Part shown: piece after piece, positions 54,329 to 63,693 of the stretch | Numbering within the stretch: the first letter of the stretch is position 1 | Layout of the letters: every line of letters starts with the position of its first letter | Assembly: GCF_947501415.1 (NCBI RefSeq) | Contig: NZ_CANMVL010000002.1 | Span: 335,936-399,935 of the forward strand | From: an uncultured Halomonas sp. | GTDB lineage: Bacteria > Pseudomonadota > Gammaproteobacteria > Pseudomonadales > Halomonadaceae | Direction: 5' to 3' | DNA: 64,000 bases | Notes under the pieces: generated by a model | The model's input: the letters and a program-made list of their open reading frames with translations, nothing else | What the model was told of the DNA's origin: nothing | The model's database searches: none | Program-made: the position numbers and the translations under genes

Positions 54329-54520
54329 GACGTCTCCTTATACTTGGCTCATGTGAGTCGGTCGATCATCCTTCACCATAGACTATGGGGATATGAGCTC
54401 CATACGGCAAGATGCTCTGACTGCACGCCGCTTGGTACTCACATCATCTCTGCGCTGGAAATCTACGAGCCTTACTGATCACCAAGTGCACTGGCTCAGT
54501 CACAGGAGTGCGTGGTAGTT

Positions 54521-54553
54521 TTATGTGATGCTCATATAATAACTGCCACATAA
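54521..54553 (+). promoter_or_regulatory. Promoter of the solute-binding protein gene with inverted repeat
   Basis: A consensus -10 box TATAAT lies at 54535-54540, with a weak -35. It is straddled by the inverted repeat TTATGTG (54521-54527) and CACATAA (54547-54553), which could be a regulator site. The gene has AAGGAAAATTTA before ATG 54573. Confidence 0.55.
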
Positions 54554-54572
54554 CAATCACAAGGAAAATTTA

Positions 54573-55352
54573 ATGCTTCGACTCTCCTCTACTCTCTCGG
54601 CAATCCTGGCCTCGCTGTTGCTGGCCTCTTCTGTTCACGCCGAAGACCCGTTGAGGCTCGCCGTGGATATTCCCTTCGAGCCCTTCGAGTATCGTCTTCC
54701 CGACGGCACCCTGACCGGTTTCGAAGTGGAGCTGGGCGAAGAGGTATGCCAACGCATCGAACGCGAGTGCGAGTGGGTAGAACAGGGGTGGGATGGCATC
54801 ATCCCCGGCCTGCTGGCCCGCAAGTACGACGCCATCATGTCATCGATGGCAATCACCGAAGAGCGTCGCAACAAGGTGCTATTCTCAGAGCCCTACTACA
54901 GCAATCCAAGCGTCTGGGTTACTCAGGCCGGCCAGGAGATCGATATCGAGGATCGAGATTCGCTAAAGGGGCTTTCGGTCGGGGTGCAGCGAGGTACTAT
55001 CCGCGACAACTACATCACCGATACCTACGGCGATATCGTCGACGTCCGCCGCTATGCCACCGGTGAGGATCTGGCCCTGGACGTCCGGACAGGGCGTCTC
55101 GACACAGCCTTTATGTACTATCCACTAGCACTGTCGGCACTCGATGTCGATGCCGAAGGCAGCAACATCGTTACCAGTTCACCGCTGATCCGCGAGCCCA
55201 AGAGCTATTTTGGGCACGGCGTGGCGGTTGCCTTTCATCCTCGCGATGAAGCTTTGGCGGAACAGTTCAATGAGGCACTCCGCCAGATCAAGCAGGACGG
55301 CACCTACGATGAGCTGATGCGCAAATACGTCGACTACGATATCAAGATCTAG
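54573..55352 (+). CDS. Amino-acid-type periplasmic solute-binding protein (orphan)
   Basis: A 259-residue substrate-binding protein of ABC amino-acid importers. The signal peptide MLRLSSTLSAILASLLLASS is followed by VHAEDP and the opening LRLAVDIPFEPFEYRLPDG, then FEVELGEEVCQRIERECEW and GLLARKYDAIMSSMAITEER. These are arginine/lysine/histidine-type hallmarks. No permease or ATPase gene is adjacent, so it either serves a distant transporter or is a sensor. Its stop codon overlaps that of the convergent DUF1415 gene within TCTAGA. Confidence 0.85.
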   Translation: MLRLSSTLSAILASLLLASSVHAEDPLRLAVDIPFEPFEYRLPDGTLTGFEVELGEEVCQRIERECEWVEQGWDGIIPGLLARKYDAIMSSMAITEERRNKVLFSEPYYSNPSVWVTQAGQEIDIEDRDSLKGLSVGVQRGTIRDNYITDTYGDIVDVRRYATGEDLALDVRTGRLDTAFMYYPLALSALDVDAEGSNIVTSSPLIREPKSYFGHGVAVAFHPRDEALAEQFNEALRQIKQDGTYDELMRKYVDYDIKI

Positions 55353-55909
55353 ATGTCTTCGATCTGCCCCCGCAGCCTGGCGAGGGTCGTGCTGAGCCCA
55401 GCATGGCCCTCCTCGCGTAGCGCCGCCATATTGCGCTCGGGTATCGCCTCGGGCTCGGGGTGGTGAGCCAGTGCCTTCTCCACCCCTGCCTCGCGCAGCA
55501 GGTGCAGCATCGGCAGGGGTGAGCGGTTGGTGAAGTTGGCGGGATCCTCCGGCTCGGCATCCGCGAAACAGTAGTCCGGATGAAAGCTGGCCAGCTGATA
55601 GACCCCTTCATAGCCCTGGTCCACCAGCAGCGCCTCGGCTATCTCGAGAAAATTCAGATAGTCATCGAAGGCCGCTAGCCCAGGCGTCAGCACCAGCAGG
55701 GTCGTCTCGATGTCAGGCGTCTCGTCGAGACGCTCACATTCGGCCACCAGCGCCAGCAGGGCAGGCTTCCAGTCGCTGGCATCCTGTACCACATAGCGGA
55801 TGGTGTCGCGGGCCACCTCTCGGCCGGCAAAGGGGCAGATATTGCGGGCGACCACGAAGGTCTCCACCCACTGGCGGGTCACGGCAAGGGGATCAACGGC
55901 TGGGGTCAT
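55349..55909 (-). CDS. DUF1415 family protein
   Basis: A 186-residue cytoplasmic protein. The opening VTRQWVETFVVARNICPFAG, with a Cys, and the middle ETTLLVLTPGLAAFDDYLNFL identify the DUF1415 family, whose function is unknown. It is convergent with the solute-binding protein gene and the two stops overlap at the palindrome TCTAGA. The endonuclease V gene lies upstream on the same strand. Confidence 0.85.
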   Translation of the reverse strand: MTPAVDPLAVTRQWVETFVVARNICPFAGREVARDTIRYVVQDASDWKPALLALVAECERLDETPDIETTLLVLTPGLAAFDDYLNFLEIAEALLVDQGYEGVYQLASFHPDYCFADAEPEDPANFTNRSPLPMLHLLREAGVEKALAHHPEPEAIPERNMAALREEGHAGLSTTLARLRGQIEDI

Positions 55910-55999
55910 GGTCGGCTCGCTGGGGAAGTGAGCCGGCAGTATAGCGCAGCGGCGCCTCGCCTCGATGTCTGCCTTAGGCCTCTCGATCGCCTCCCCTGT

Positions 56000-56707
56000 T
56001 CATGGCGTCTGGTCACCCTCTCCCCCGCGACGCGAGGCCAGACGATCCGCCAGCCGGGTCGGCTCCGGCAGCTTGGTACGCCGCAGACATGCCGTTACCC
56101 ACTCGAGGGCCGTGGGCAGCGAGACCCGGTGGCCTGTGGAGACGAAGATCGGCTTCACCCTGGGCCGCGAGCGTAGCACCGCCGCGATCACCTCATCGTC
56201 AGGACCGTCGACCAGAGGCGTCCACTCTCCCCGTTCGGCGCCCGGCTCGGCGTGACGACCGCACAGCCGCGACTTGGCCACGCCGATGGTGGGCAGGTCG
56301 AGCCACAGCCCCAGGTGACTGGCCACCCCGAGCCGCCGGGGATGCGCGATGCCCTGGCCGTCCACCATCACCAGATCCGGTCGTACGCTCAACCGCTCGA
56401 ATGCCGCCAACGCCGCCGGCACCTCACGAAACGACAGCAGCCCCGGGATATAGGGCATCCGCGTCGGCTCTCGATGGACCACCCGCTCAACCACCGAGAA
56501 CTCACCGCCGGCCTCCGGCGGCCAGGCCAGCACTACCACGGCGGCTCGGGTGATCTCACCGCCCTGCTCGAAGCCGATATCGACACCGGCGAGATGGCGC
56601 ACCTCGGTCAGGCGATCCTCCCGCTCGACTCGTCTGGCCAGGCGCTTCTGCAGGGCGATGGCGTCCTTCGGCGACAGATTCCAGTCATGGTGTGGCGTCG
56701 TCGTCAT
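56000..56707 (-). CDS. nfi: Endonuclease V (deoxyinosine endonuclease)
   Basis: About 235 residues. The conserved acidic site includes D43 in [11 protein letters not shown]95 in [14 protein letters not shown] and D116 in [16 protein letters not shown]. The enzyme nicks DNA one base 3' of inosine or other damaged bases to start repair. [10 protein letters not shown] is chosen as start because AGGAG is placed before it. It is divergent from sbcD with only 73 bp between starts, giving a small DNA repair group. A 30-codon N-terminal extension is possible but lacks a signal. Confidence 0.9.
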   Translation of the reverse strand: MTTTPHHDWNLSPKDAIALQKRLARRVEREDRLTEVRHLAGVDIGFEQGGEITRAAVVVLAWPPEAGGEFSVVERVVHREPTRMPYIPGLLSFREVPAALAAFERLSVRPDLVMVDGQGIAHPRRLGVASHLGLWLDLPTIGVAKSRLCGRHAEPGAERGEWTPLVDGPDDEVIAAVLRSRPRVKPIFVSTGHRVSLPTALEWVTACLRRTKLPEPTRLADRLASRRGGEGDQTP

Positions 56708-56780
56708 CAGTACTCCTGAACAGCCGCTATGAGTCACGTAGACTAACGCCTTCGGGACGCTGGATGGAAAGGGAGACACC

Positions 56781-58106
56781 ATGAAGTTGATCCACACCGC
56801 CGACTGGCACCTGGGCCAGAGCTTTCATGGCCAGGAACGCCACACCGAACACCGCGCCTTCCTGAGCTGGCTGCTCGACACCCTGGAGGAGCGTCAGGCC
56901 GACGCCCTGCTGGTGGCCGGCGATATCTTCGATGTGGTCAATCCCTCGCTGCGTGCCCAGGAGCTATTGTTCCACTTTATCGTTTCCGCTCATGAGCGGC
57001 TGCCGACGCTGGATATCGTCCTGATCGCCGGCAACCACGACAGCGGCAACCGCATCGAGCTACCCGCCCCGCTGATGCGCCGTCTGCGCACCCACGCCCT
57101 GGGCCGGGTCAGCTGGCTGGACGACGGCACCCTCGACGCCGAACGCCTGCTGGTGCCGCTCACCGGCGCCTCGGGCGAGACGCGTGCCTGGTGCCTCGCC
57201 CTGCCCTTCCTGCGCCCCGCCGAGGTGACCGGCGCGGCGCTGGCGAGCGACGACGGCCCCGACGATACCCCCAACGACTATGTGGCTGGCATCACCCGGG
57301 TGCACCGACAGCTGATCGATGCCGCCGGAAAGTGCCGCGAGCCTGGCCAGGCTCTGGTCGCCATGAGCCACGCCCACCTGCACGGTGCCGCGGTGTCCGA
57401 GGCCAGTGAGCGCCCCATCGTGATCGGCGGCGAGGAGTCGATCTCCGCCGCCCTGTTCCCGGACTCTATTGCCTACGTTGCCCTGGGCCACCTGCACCGC
57501 GCCCAGCAGGTCGGCGAGGCACGCATCCGCTACAGCGGCAGCCCCCTGCCGCTGGACTTCAGCGAGGTGGCCTATCCCCACCAGGTGGTGGAGGTGACCC
57601 TGGCGGGCGAGGCCCTGGATGAGATCCAGACGATTCCCGTGCCCCGCCCGGTGGCCATGCACCGCGTCGGACCCGCGCCGCTGGAGCAGGTGCTGGCCGA
57701 GCTCGAGGCCCTGGAAGATGACCATGCACAACCCGACGTTCAGGGGCGAGAGCGGCCGAGAGACCTGTGGCCCTGGCTGGAGGTGCGCGTGGAGCTCGAC
57801 TCACCGACCCCCGATCTACGTGCCCGCGTGGAGGCCGCCCTCGAGGGCAAGGCGCTGCGCCTGCTGCGCCTCGAGCGCCGCCTGCCCCGGATCGAAGACG
57901 ACGATCAGAGGACCCGAGTCGACCTGGAGACCCTGGGCCCGCGCAAGCTCTTCGAGCGCACCTGGGAGAAACGCTGGGGTCAGCCGCCGGAGGAGGACGT
58001 GCTCGCCGACTTCGACCGCCTGCGCCAGGACGTGCTCGACGCCGATGCCACCTCGGACGACAACACCTTGGCTGAACCGTCACCAGCCGAGGAGGCGCGC
58101 CCATGA
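56781..58106 (+). CDS. sbcD: Exonuclease subunit SbcD
   Basis: A 441-residue Mre11-type nuclease. The metallophosphatase motifs are [39 protein letters not shown] and the paired His blocks [10 protein letters not shown] and [12 protein letters not shown]. With SbcC it cuts hairpins and double-strand ends. The length matches enteric SbcD plus a C-terminal cap. The stop overlaps the sbcC start (ATGA). Confidence 0.95.
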   Translation: MKLIHTADWHLGQSFHGQERHTEHRAFLSWLLDTLEERQADALLVAGDIFDVVNPSLRAQELLFHFIVSAHERLPTLDIVLIAGNHDSGNRIELPAPLMRRLRTHALGRVSWLDDGTLDAERLLVPLTGASGETRAWCLALPFLRPAEVTGAALASDDGPDDTPNDYVAGITRVHRQLIDAAGKCREPGQALVAMSHAHLHGAAVSEASERPIVIGGEESISAALFPDSIAYVALGHLHRAQQVGEARIRYSGSPLPLDFSEVAYPHQVVEVTLAGEALDEIQTIPVPRPVAMHRVGPAPLEQVLAELEALEDDHAQPDVQGRERPRDLWPWLEVRVELDSPTPDLRARVEAALEGKALRLLRLERRLPRIEDDDQRTRVDLETLGPRKLFERTWEKRWGQPPEEDVLADFDRLRQDVLDADATSDDNTLAEPSPAEEARP

Positions 58107-61100
58107 GAATCCTCGCCCTGCGCCTGGAGAACCTGGCCTCCCTGCCCGGCCCACTCGAGCTCGACTTCACCACGCCACCCCTCAGCGAGGCCGGCCTGTT
58201 CGCCATCACCGGCCCCACCGGAGCCGGCAAGAGCACCCTGCTCGACGCCCTGTGCCTGGCGCTCTACGGCGGTACACCGCGGCTGCGCCAGGCGCCGGCC
58301 CGGGACAGCCAGGTCGACGACACCCCAGATTCCACGCTGACCACCAGTGACCCGCGCACCCTGCTGCGCCGGGGCACCGCCTCGGGCTTCGCCGAGGTCG
58401 ACTTCCTGGGCCGCGACGGGCGCCGCTACCGCGCCCGCTGGGCGGTGCGTCGCGCCAGGGAGAAGGTCACCGGCAAGCTGCAGAAAGCCGAGCAGTCGTT
58501 ACGCGATCTCGAGGACGATCGCCTGCTCACGACCCAGAAGCGTGAATTCGATCGTCTGCTGCCGGAGCGCCTGGGACTCACCTTCGAGCAGTTCACCCGC
58601 GCCGTGTTGCTCGCCCAGAGCGAGTTCGCCGCCTTCCTGCAGGCCGACGACAACGCCCGCAGCGACCTGCTGGAACGCCTGACCGGCACGCGTGAATACT
58701 CCGAGATCTCGATGGCCGCCTACCACCGCGCCAGCCAGGCAAGAAAGGGAGTGGAGGCGCTGGAAACGCGACTCGCCGAGGACCTGCCCGCCACGCCGGA
58801 GACCCGCGCCGAGCTGGAGCACGCCGCACTGGTCAGTCGCCAGGCCCTGAACGACCTGCAGACGCAGGCGGAGTCACTCAAGGGCGAGCAGCGATGGCTC
58901 CATGAGGACGCCCGGCTGCACGAAGGCTATCGGGACGGCCATGCCGAGCAGCAGGCCGCCGAACATGCGTGGCAGGCCCTCGCCGAGCAGCGTGCCGACC
59001 GTGACTGGCGTCGGCTGATCGCCCCGCGGCGTCACGCCCTCGTCCGTCATGCCGAGCTGCCCGGCGAGATCGCCGAACTGCAATCGACCTACACCAGGAC
59101 CATCACCGCTCGCGAGACCGCCGACGCCGAGCAGCAGTCTGCCGGCACGGCGCTCGAACGGGCCGAGCAGGCCATGAACGAGGCTCGTGAGAGCTACCGC
59201 CGCGCCGAGCCCGAGCTGCGCCAGGCCCGCGAACAGGCCCAGAGCCTGGCGACTCTGGATCAGCGCCTCGAGGAGCTGGAAGCGGCACGCGACAAGCAGC
59301 AACGACTCGCCGACCACATCACGGAGCAGCACCGCCACGCCCAGGCCACCCAGCATGAGCGTCAGCGCCAGCGCGACGAGTGGCAGGCACGGCTGCACGA
59401 GCTGATGGGCACTCACACCGACCTCGACGCCGCCCGCCAGGACTGCCAGCAGGCCCATGATCGGGCGGCCCAGCGTCACCTCGCCCTGGAGGCGCTAGGC
59501 AGCCGTTGGCAGGAGCTCGCTCGCGCCCGGCAGGCCCACCAGAGGCTCGCCACCCAGCTAGGCCAGGAACGCGACCGCCGCGACAAGCTGCTGGCCGAGG
59601 GCCAGGCCGCCCGTGAGCATCTCGACCGTACCCAGGCGCACTTCACCACCGTCTCCGCACTGGTCGAACGCAGCCGCGCGGTGCGCAGCGAGAGCGTGGT
59701 ACGCCTGCGCGAGGCCCTCGAGGAGGACTCCCCCTGCCCGGTCTGCGGCGGTCTCGACCACCCCTGGCGGCACCAGCCGCCGGCAACCCCCGAGACGGCC
59801 CAGCTCGCCGCCCAGCAGCAGGAGGAGACCCGCCAGCTGGAGGAGGCGCGCAGCGCCCTGGATACCGCCCAGCAGCAGCGCGATGAGCTGGTCGGCGACT
59901 ATCGCGCACTGGAACGCTCCCTCAAGCAGCTAGATCACGACCTCAAGGCCGCTAAACAGTGGTGCGACGACACCCTCCAGGCACTGACCCAGCATTCGCT
60001 TTACGGGGAGCTTGAAGGCATCGACGAACCCGACCGCGACGCCTGGCTGCAGGCCCAGCGCCGGCAGAGCGAAGAGCAGCGTCAGCGGCAGCGCCAGTCG
60101 CTGGAGGCCCTGAACCGGGCCAGCGCCGAACTGGCCCCGCTGGAGAAGGCCCTCCAAGACGGGCAGCTCGCACTGGCCCGCCTGGAGACTGAAACAACCA
60201 GCGCCACCAAGCGGCTGGCCGAACTCGCCGCCCAGCTGCCTCCGCTGCGCCAACAGCGCGACACGCTCGCGCGGGCCCTTGCCGAGCGACTCGGCGAACA
60301 CGCCTCGCCCGACGCCTGGCAGCAGCGGCTCGACGCGCATCAGGAGAGCGCCCGCCAGGCCTATGACGGCGCCCTGGCTCGGCTGCATCAGACCCAGCGT
60401 GAGCAGCAGCGCCTTGCCCAGCAGACAGAACACGAAGCCAGACAGCTGGAGCAGCAAAAGCAAGAGCAACAGCGCCTGACCCAGGAGCTCGACGCCTGGC
60501 GCCAGGCTAACCCAGGGCTGAGTGATGCCACCCTGGCACGGCTGCTGGCCCAGGGCGACGACGCGGCTCGCGAGGAGGAGCGGAGAATCGAGGCGGCCGA
60601 TGCCCGGCGCCAGCGCGCCACCGCCACGCTGGTGGAGCGCCGCACCGCCCTGCTGAATCATCGCCGCGGCCAGGAGTTGGTCGAGGACGAGAGCCTTGAA
60701 GGCAACGACCAGGCGTTGCTGAACGAGGCCGTGACCGCCGAGCTGCAGCGGCGCCAGGAGGCACTGGAACAGACCCAGACCGAGCTCGCGCCCAGGCTGG
60801 AGGCGGCCCAGAAGGCACGGGACGAGGCCGCCTTCGCACTCAACGATGACGATCGCCGGCGCGAGCGCCAGCAGGCCGGGCAGAGCGAACTGGAGGCCGC
60901 CCGCACCGAGTTCCGTCGCTGGGGACGTATCAGCGAGCTGATCGGCTCAGCCGACGGCAAGGTATTCCGGCGCATCGCCCAGGCCTACAACCTGGAGCAG
61001 CTTCTCGAGCACGCCAACGCCCATCTGGCGGGCTTGAGCCGCCGCTATCGACTGATTCGCGGCGGCAGCGAGCTGGGACTGCTGGTGGTGGATCTGGACA

Positions 61101-61417
61101 TGGCCGACGAGCGCCGCTCGGTGCACTCGCTCTCCGGCGGCGAGACCTTCCTGGTCTCGCTGGCCCTCGCCCTGGGGCTCGCCTCCATGGCCTCCGGAGA
61201 GCTCACCATCAAATCGCTGTTCATCGACGAGGGCTTCGGCAGCCTCGATCCGCAATCCTTGGCGCTCGCCATGGAGGCGCTCGACGGCCTGCAGGCCCTG
61301 GGCCGCCGGGTCGGCGTCATCTCCCATGTGCAGGAGATGCATGAGCGCATCCCGGTGCAGATCCAGGTGGCGCCTCAGGGCAACGGCACCAGCCGGGCGA
61401 AATTGGTCAGTCAGTAA
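58103..61417 (+). CDS. sbcC: Exonuclease subunit SbcC
   Basis: A 1104-residue Rad50-type ATPase. The N-terminal Walker A is GPTGAGKSTLLDALCLALYG, the coiled-coil arms run from about residue 200 to 950 and carry the zinc hook C545-P-V-C548 in DSPCPVCGGLDHPW, and the C-terminal part has SLSGGETFLVSLALALGLAS and a Walker B FIDEGFGSLD. The complex with SbcD processes hairpins and stalled forks. It is translationally coupled to sbcD. A terminator-like hairpin follows 11 bp after the stop. Confidence 0.95.
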   Translation: MRILALRLENLASLPGPLELDFTTPPLSEAGLFAITGPTGAGKSTLLDALCLALYGGTPRLRQAPARDSQVDDTPDSTLTTSDPRTLLRRGTASGFAEVDFLGRDGRRYRARWAVRRAREKVTGKLQKAEQSLRDLEDDRLLTTQKREFDRLLPERLGLTFEQFTRAVLLAQSEFAAFLQADDNARSDLLERLTGTREYSEISMAAYHRASQARKGVEALETRLAEDLPATPETRAELEHAALVSRQALNDLQTQAESLKGEQRWLHEDARLHEGYRDGHAEQQAAEHAWQALAEQRADRDWRRLIAPRRHALVRHAELPGEIAELQSTYTRTITARETADAEQQSAGTALERAEQAMNEARESYRRAEPELRQAREQAQSLATLDQRLEELEAARDKQQRLADHITEQHRHAQATQHERQRQRDEWQARLHELMGTHTDLDAARQDCQQAHDRAAQRHLALEALGSRWQELARARQAHQRLATQLGQERDRRDKLLAEGQAAREHLDRTQAHFTTVSALVERSRAVRSESVVRLREALEEDSPCPVCGGLDHPWRHQPPATPETAQLAAQQQEETRQLEEARSALDTAQQQRDELVGDYRALERSLKQLDHDLKAAKQWCDDTLQALTQHSLYGELEGIDEPDRDAWLQAQRRQSEEQRQRQRQSLEALNRASAELAPLEKALQDGQLALARLETETTSATKRLAELAAQLPPLRQQRDTLARALAERLGEHASPDAWQQRLDAHQESARQAYDGALARLHQTQREQQRLAQQTEHEARQLEQQKQEQQRLTQELDAWRQANPGLSDATLARLLAQGDDAAREEERRIEAADARRQRATATLVERRTALLNHRRGQELVEDESLEGNDQALLNEAVTAELQRRQEALEQTQTELAPRLEAAQKARDEAAFALNDDDRRRERQQAGQSELEAARTEFRRWGRISELIGSADGKVFRRIAQAYNLEQLLEHANAHLAGLSRRYRLIRGGSELGLLVVDLDMADERRSVHSLSGGETFLVSLALALGLASMASGELTIKSLFIDEGFGSLDPQSLALAMEALDGLQALGRRVGVISHVQEMHERIPVQIQVAPQGNGTSRAKLVSQ

Positions 61418-61428
61418 GGTTAGAGAAA

Positions 61429-61467
61429 CGGCTCGCTGAGGTGGACAAACTCATCGTCAGCGAGCCG
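61429..61467. terminator. Hairpin between sbcC and the SDR gene
   Basis: An 11-bp perfect stem CGGCTCGCTGA (61429-61439) / TCAGCGAGCCG (61457-61467) with a 17-base loop. It lies between the convergent sbcC and SDR stops and can end both. Confidence 0.65.
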
Positions 61468-61479
61468 ATTTACACACTA

Positions 61480-62334
61480 TCAAGTGTTGAGCACGACGCC
61501 CCCGTTAAGGTGAAGAGTTTGTCCGGTCATATAGGATGACTCTTCGCTGGCTAGATAGACGTAGGCCGGGCCTATCTCGCTGGGCTGTCCGGCACGATCC
61601 ATAGGTACCTGGCCGCCGAAGCCTGCGACTTTTTCGGCATCGAAACTGGCAGGTATCAGCGGCGTCCAAACTGGCCCGGGCGCTACCGCATTGACGCGGA
61701 TGCCCTGATCGACCAGCGAGACCGCCAAAGAGCGCACCAGCCCTTGTATCGCGCCCTTGGTGGCAGAGTAGTCGATCAGGGTATCGTTGCCCTTGAAGGC
61801 GTTGATGGAAGAGGTGGCGATGATACTGTCACCATGCTGCATATGGGGCAGAGCAGCCTTGGTCAGGAAAAAGTGGCTGAAGATGTTAGTCTGAAATGTG
61901 CGCAAAAGCTGATCATCTGGTATCTGGGTGACATCGTCCCAGTCATGCTGCTCAGCGGCATTGTTGATAAGGATATTGACCTTGCCGAACGTCGCGAGAG
62001 TCTGGTCAATCGCTTCCCGACAGAACGTCGCCTCGCCCACGTCCCCCTGGAGCAGCAGGCAGCGCCGCCCCTCGGCCTCGACCAGCTTTTGGGTCGTTTC
62101 AGCATCTCGGGTTTCGTCCAGGTAGACAAGCACGCAGTCAGCGCCTTCGCGGGCAAAATGCAGCGCAATCGCACGGCCAATACCGCTGTCGCCACCGGTA
62201 ATCACGGCCACTTTGTCGTTGAGTTTGGCGCTTCCCCGGTAACTCTCACGAATATACTCGGGCTCCGGATGCATTTTGTGCTCCGCGCCAGGCTGATGTG
62301 TTTGCTGCTGCGGGGGTTGTTTACGTTCTGTCAT
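61480..62334 (-). CDS. Short-chain dehydrogenase/reductase
   Basis: A 284-residue SDR with an extended N-terminus rich in Gln and Pro (MTERKQPPQQQTHQPGAEHK). The cofactor motif is TGGDSGIGRAIAL and the active site has SSINA with the Y-x-x-x-K pair in DYSATKGAIQ. The group resembles glucose/ribitol-type stress SDRs of the YdaD/YhdF kind; the substrate is unknown. Its start is a head-to-tail neighbour of ectD (about 100 bp). It may be co-transcribed with ectD. Confidence 0.85.
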   Translation of the reverse strand: MTERKQPPQQQTHQPGAEHKMHPEPEYIRESYRGSAKLNDKVAVITGGDSGIGRAIALHFAREGADCVLVYLDETRDAETTQKLVEAEGRRCLLLQGDVGEATFCREAIDQTLATFGKVNILINNAAEQHDWDDVTQIPDDQLLRTFQTNIFSHFFLTKAALPHMQHGDSIIATSSINAFKGNDTLIDYSATKGAIQGLVRSLAVSLVDQGIRVNAVAPGPVWTPLIPASFDAEKVAGFGGQVPMDRAGQPSEIGPAYVYLASEESSYMTGQTLHLNGGVVLNT

Positions 62335-62435
62335 GAGTAAGCCCTCCGTCTTTACACCTTTGACACTCGCTCCTCTCGCCGGAAGAAGACGGCAGTTAAG
62401 GGGCCGCGCTGTCGACTACACCGCCCTGTTTGCAA

Positions 62436-63359
62436 CTAAGATCGCTTGTTGGCGTCTACGGGCTTGAGGGGATCCCAGTCCTTGCGCGCAGCAAGAAATT
62501 CCGGGCGCGGCTTGTTGCCGCAATAAGGGTCGTGAAGAGTATTTTCCACGCTGTTGTAGACGAAGAAAAGATTACTCCTCGGCCAGCAGGACATGTTGAT
62601 ATTGGAGCCATGGAGCGTATTGCACTCAAACATCACAAGCGAACCTGAGTCGCCCTTGGGCGCTTCGATGCCGTTCTTCATCATCATGGACTTCAGGCTC
62701 GCGGCATCCGGCACACCGATTTCCTGACTCTTAAGCGATTCCTTGTAGTTGTCCTCGGGAGTGCGTCCAACACAGGGAATGAAGTACTTATGGGAGCCGG
62801 GGATCAGCATCAGCGGGCCGTTGAATTCGCCGTTGTCGGTCAGAATGATCGAGCAGCTCAGGGAGCGCATGCGCGGCATGCCATCTTCGCTGTGCCACGT
62901 CTCGAAGTCAGAGTGCCAGTTAAAGCCCTTGCCTTTAAAACCCGGCTTGTAATTGATGCGCGACTGGTGGATATATACATCGCTGCCGAGGATTTGCTGG
63001 ACCATGGCCAAAAGCCGCGGGTCCCGTGTCAGGCGGCTAAAGCGATCGGAGATTGAATGAATGCCGAAGATGGAGCGAATTTCCTGTTTTCCCGGCTCCA
63101 GAACGGCACCCTCCGAGAGCTTCAAGTCCTCGTCGTCCTCGTATTCACGCAGCTCCTGGATAAAGGCCTGCATCTCTTCCCTATCGAAGAAATTTTCGAA
63201 CGAGAGGAAGCCCTTTACTTCGAATTCATCCAGCTCCTTTTGGCTCAGCGGTCCATCCACGCGCTGTTCGTCATCGCTGTGAACGACTGGATCAATGCGC
63301 TCGAACATGTCCAGCTTGCGTTCCAACCGGGTCGGAAAAAGATCCTGCGTATCGCGCAT
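62436..63359 (-). CDS. ectD: Ectoine hydroxylase
   Basis: A 307-residue non-haem iron(II)/2-oxoglutarate dioxygenase that turns ectoine into 5-hydroxyectoine, a compatible solute. The iron ligands are H149 and D151 in GFNWHSDFETWHSEDGM and H250 in CNTLHGSNINMSC. The segment FNWHSDFETWHSEDGMPRMR is characteristic of EctD. The length matches family members of about 300 residues. It is not next to ectABC in this window, so it is an unlinked ectD. It is divergent from the DUF3008 gene, with about 140 bp of shared promoter region. Confidence 0.95.
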   Translation of the reverse strand: MRDTQDLFPTRLERKLDMFERIDPVVHSDDEQRVDGPLSQKELDEFEVKGFLSFENFFDREEMQAFIQELREYEDDEDLKLSEGAVLEPGKQEIRSIFGIHSISDRFSRLTRDPRLLAMVQQILGSDVYIHQSRINYKPGFKGKGFNWHSDFETWHSEDGMPRMRSLSCSIILTDNGEFNGPLMLIPGSHKYFIPCVGRTPEDNYKESLKSQEIGVPDAASLKSMMMKNGIEAPKGDSGSLVMFECNTLHGSNINMSCWPRSNLFFVYNSVENTLHDPYCGNKPRPEFLAARKDWDPLKPVDANKRS

Positions 63360-63501
63360 AGCTCCTCCTCCTAGGTTATTCGGGGAGTAAAGCTAGTGCA
63401 CAACCTGGGGCCTCATCAACCTTTTGCTGCCACCCTGTTGAATATTGCATACTTTACTTCAGGGATAGCAACACTCCTTGAACTGCAGAGGAAAAAGCAA
63501 C

Positions 63502-63693
63502 ATGCCGGCAAAATCAAAGGCTCAGCAAATGGCGGCTGGTGCAGCGCTGGCAGCCCGGCGCGGCGAGCAGAAAGTCAGCGATCTCGACGGAGCAGCAAGA
63601 TCGATGTACGACTCGATGAGCGAGGAGGAGCTGGAAAAGATGGCCTCCACCCAGCGCCGAGGCAAGCCGCAGCACAACGAACAGTCGGACTGA
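63502..63693 (+). CDS. DUF3008 small basic protein
   Basis: A 63-residue protein of the DUF3008 family. It starts MPAKSKAQQMAAGAALAARR and contains the short helix block SMYDSMSEEELEKMASTQRR. It is soluble, basic and probably stress-related, but no biochemical function is established. The start is set at MPAKSK because AGAGGAAAA lies upstream; an ATG eight codons earlier is less likely. It is divergent from ectD. Confidence 0.85.
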   Translation: MPAKSKAQQMAAGAALAARRGEQKVSDLDGAARSMYDSMSEEELEKMASTQRRGKPQHNEQSD

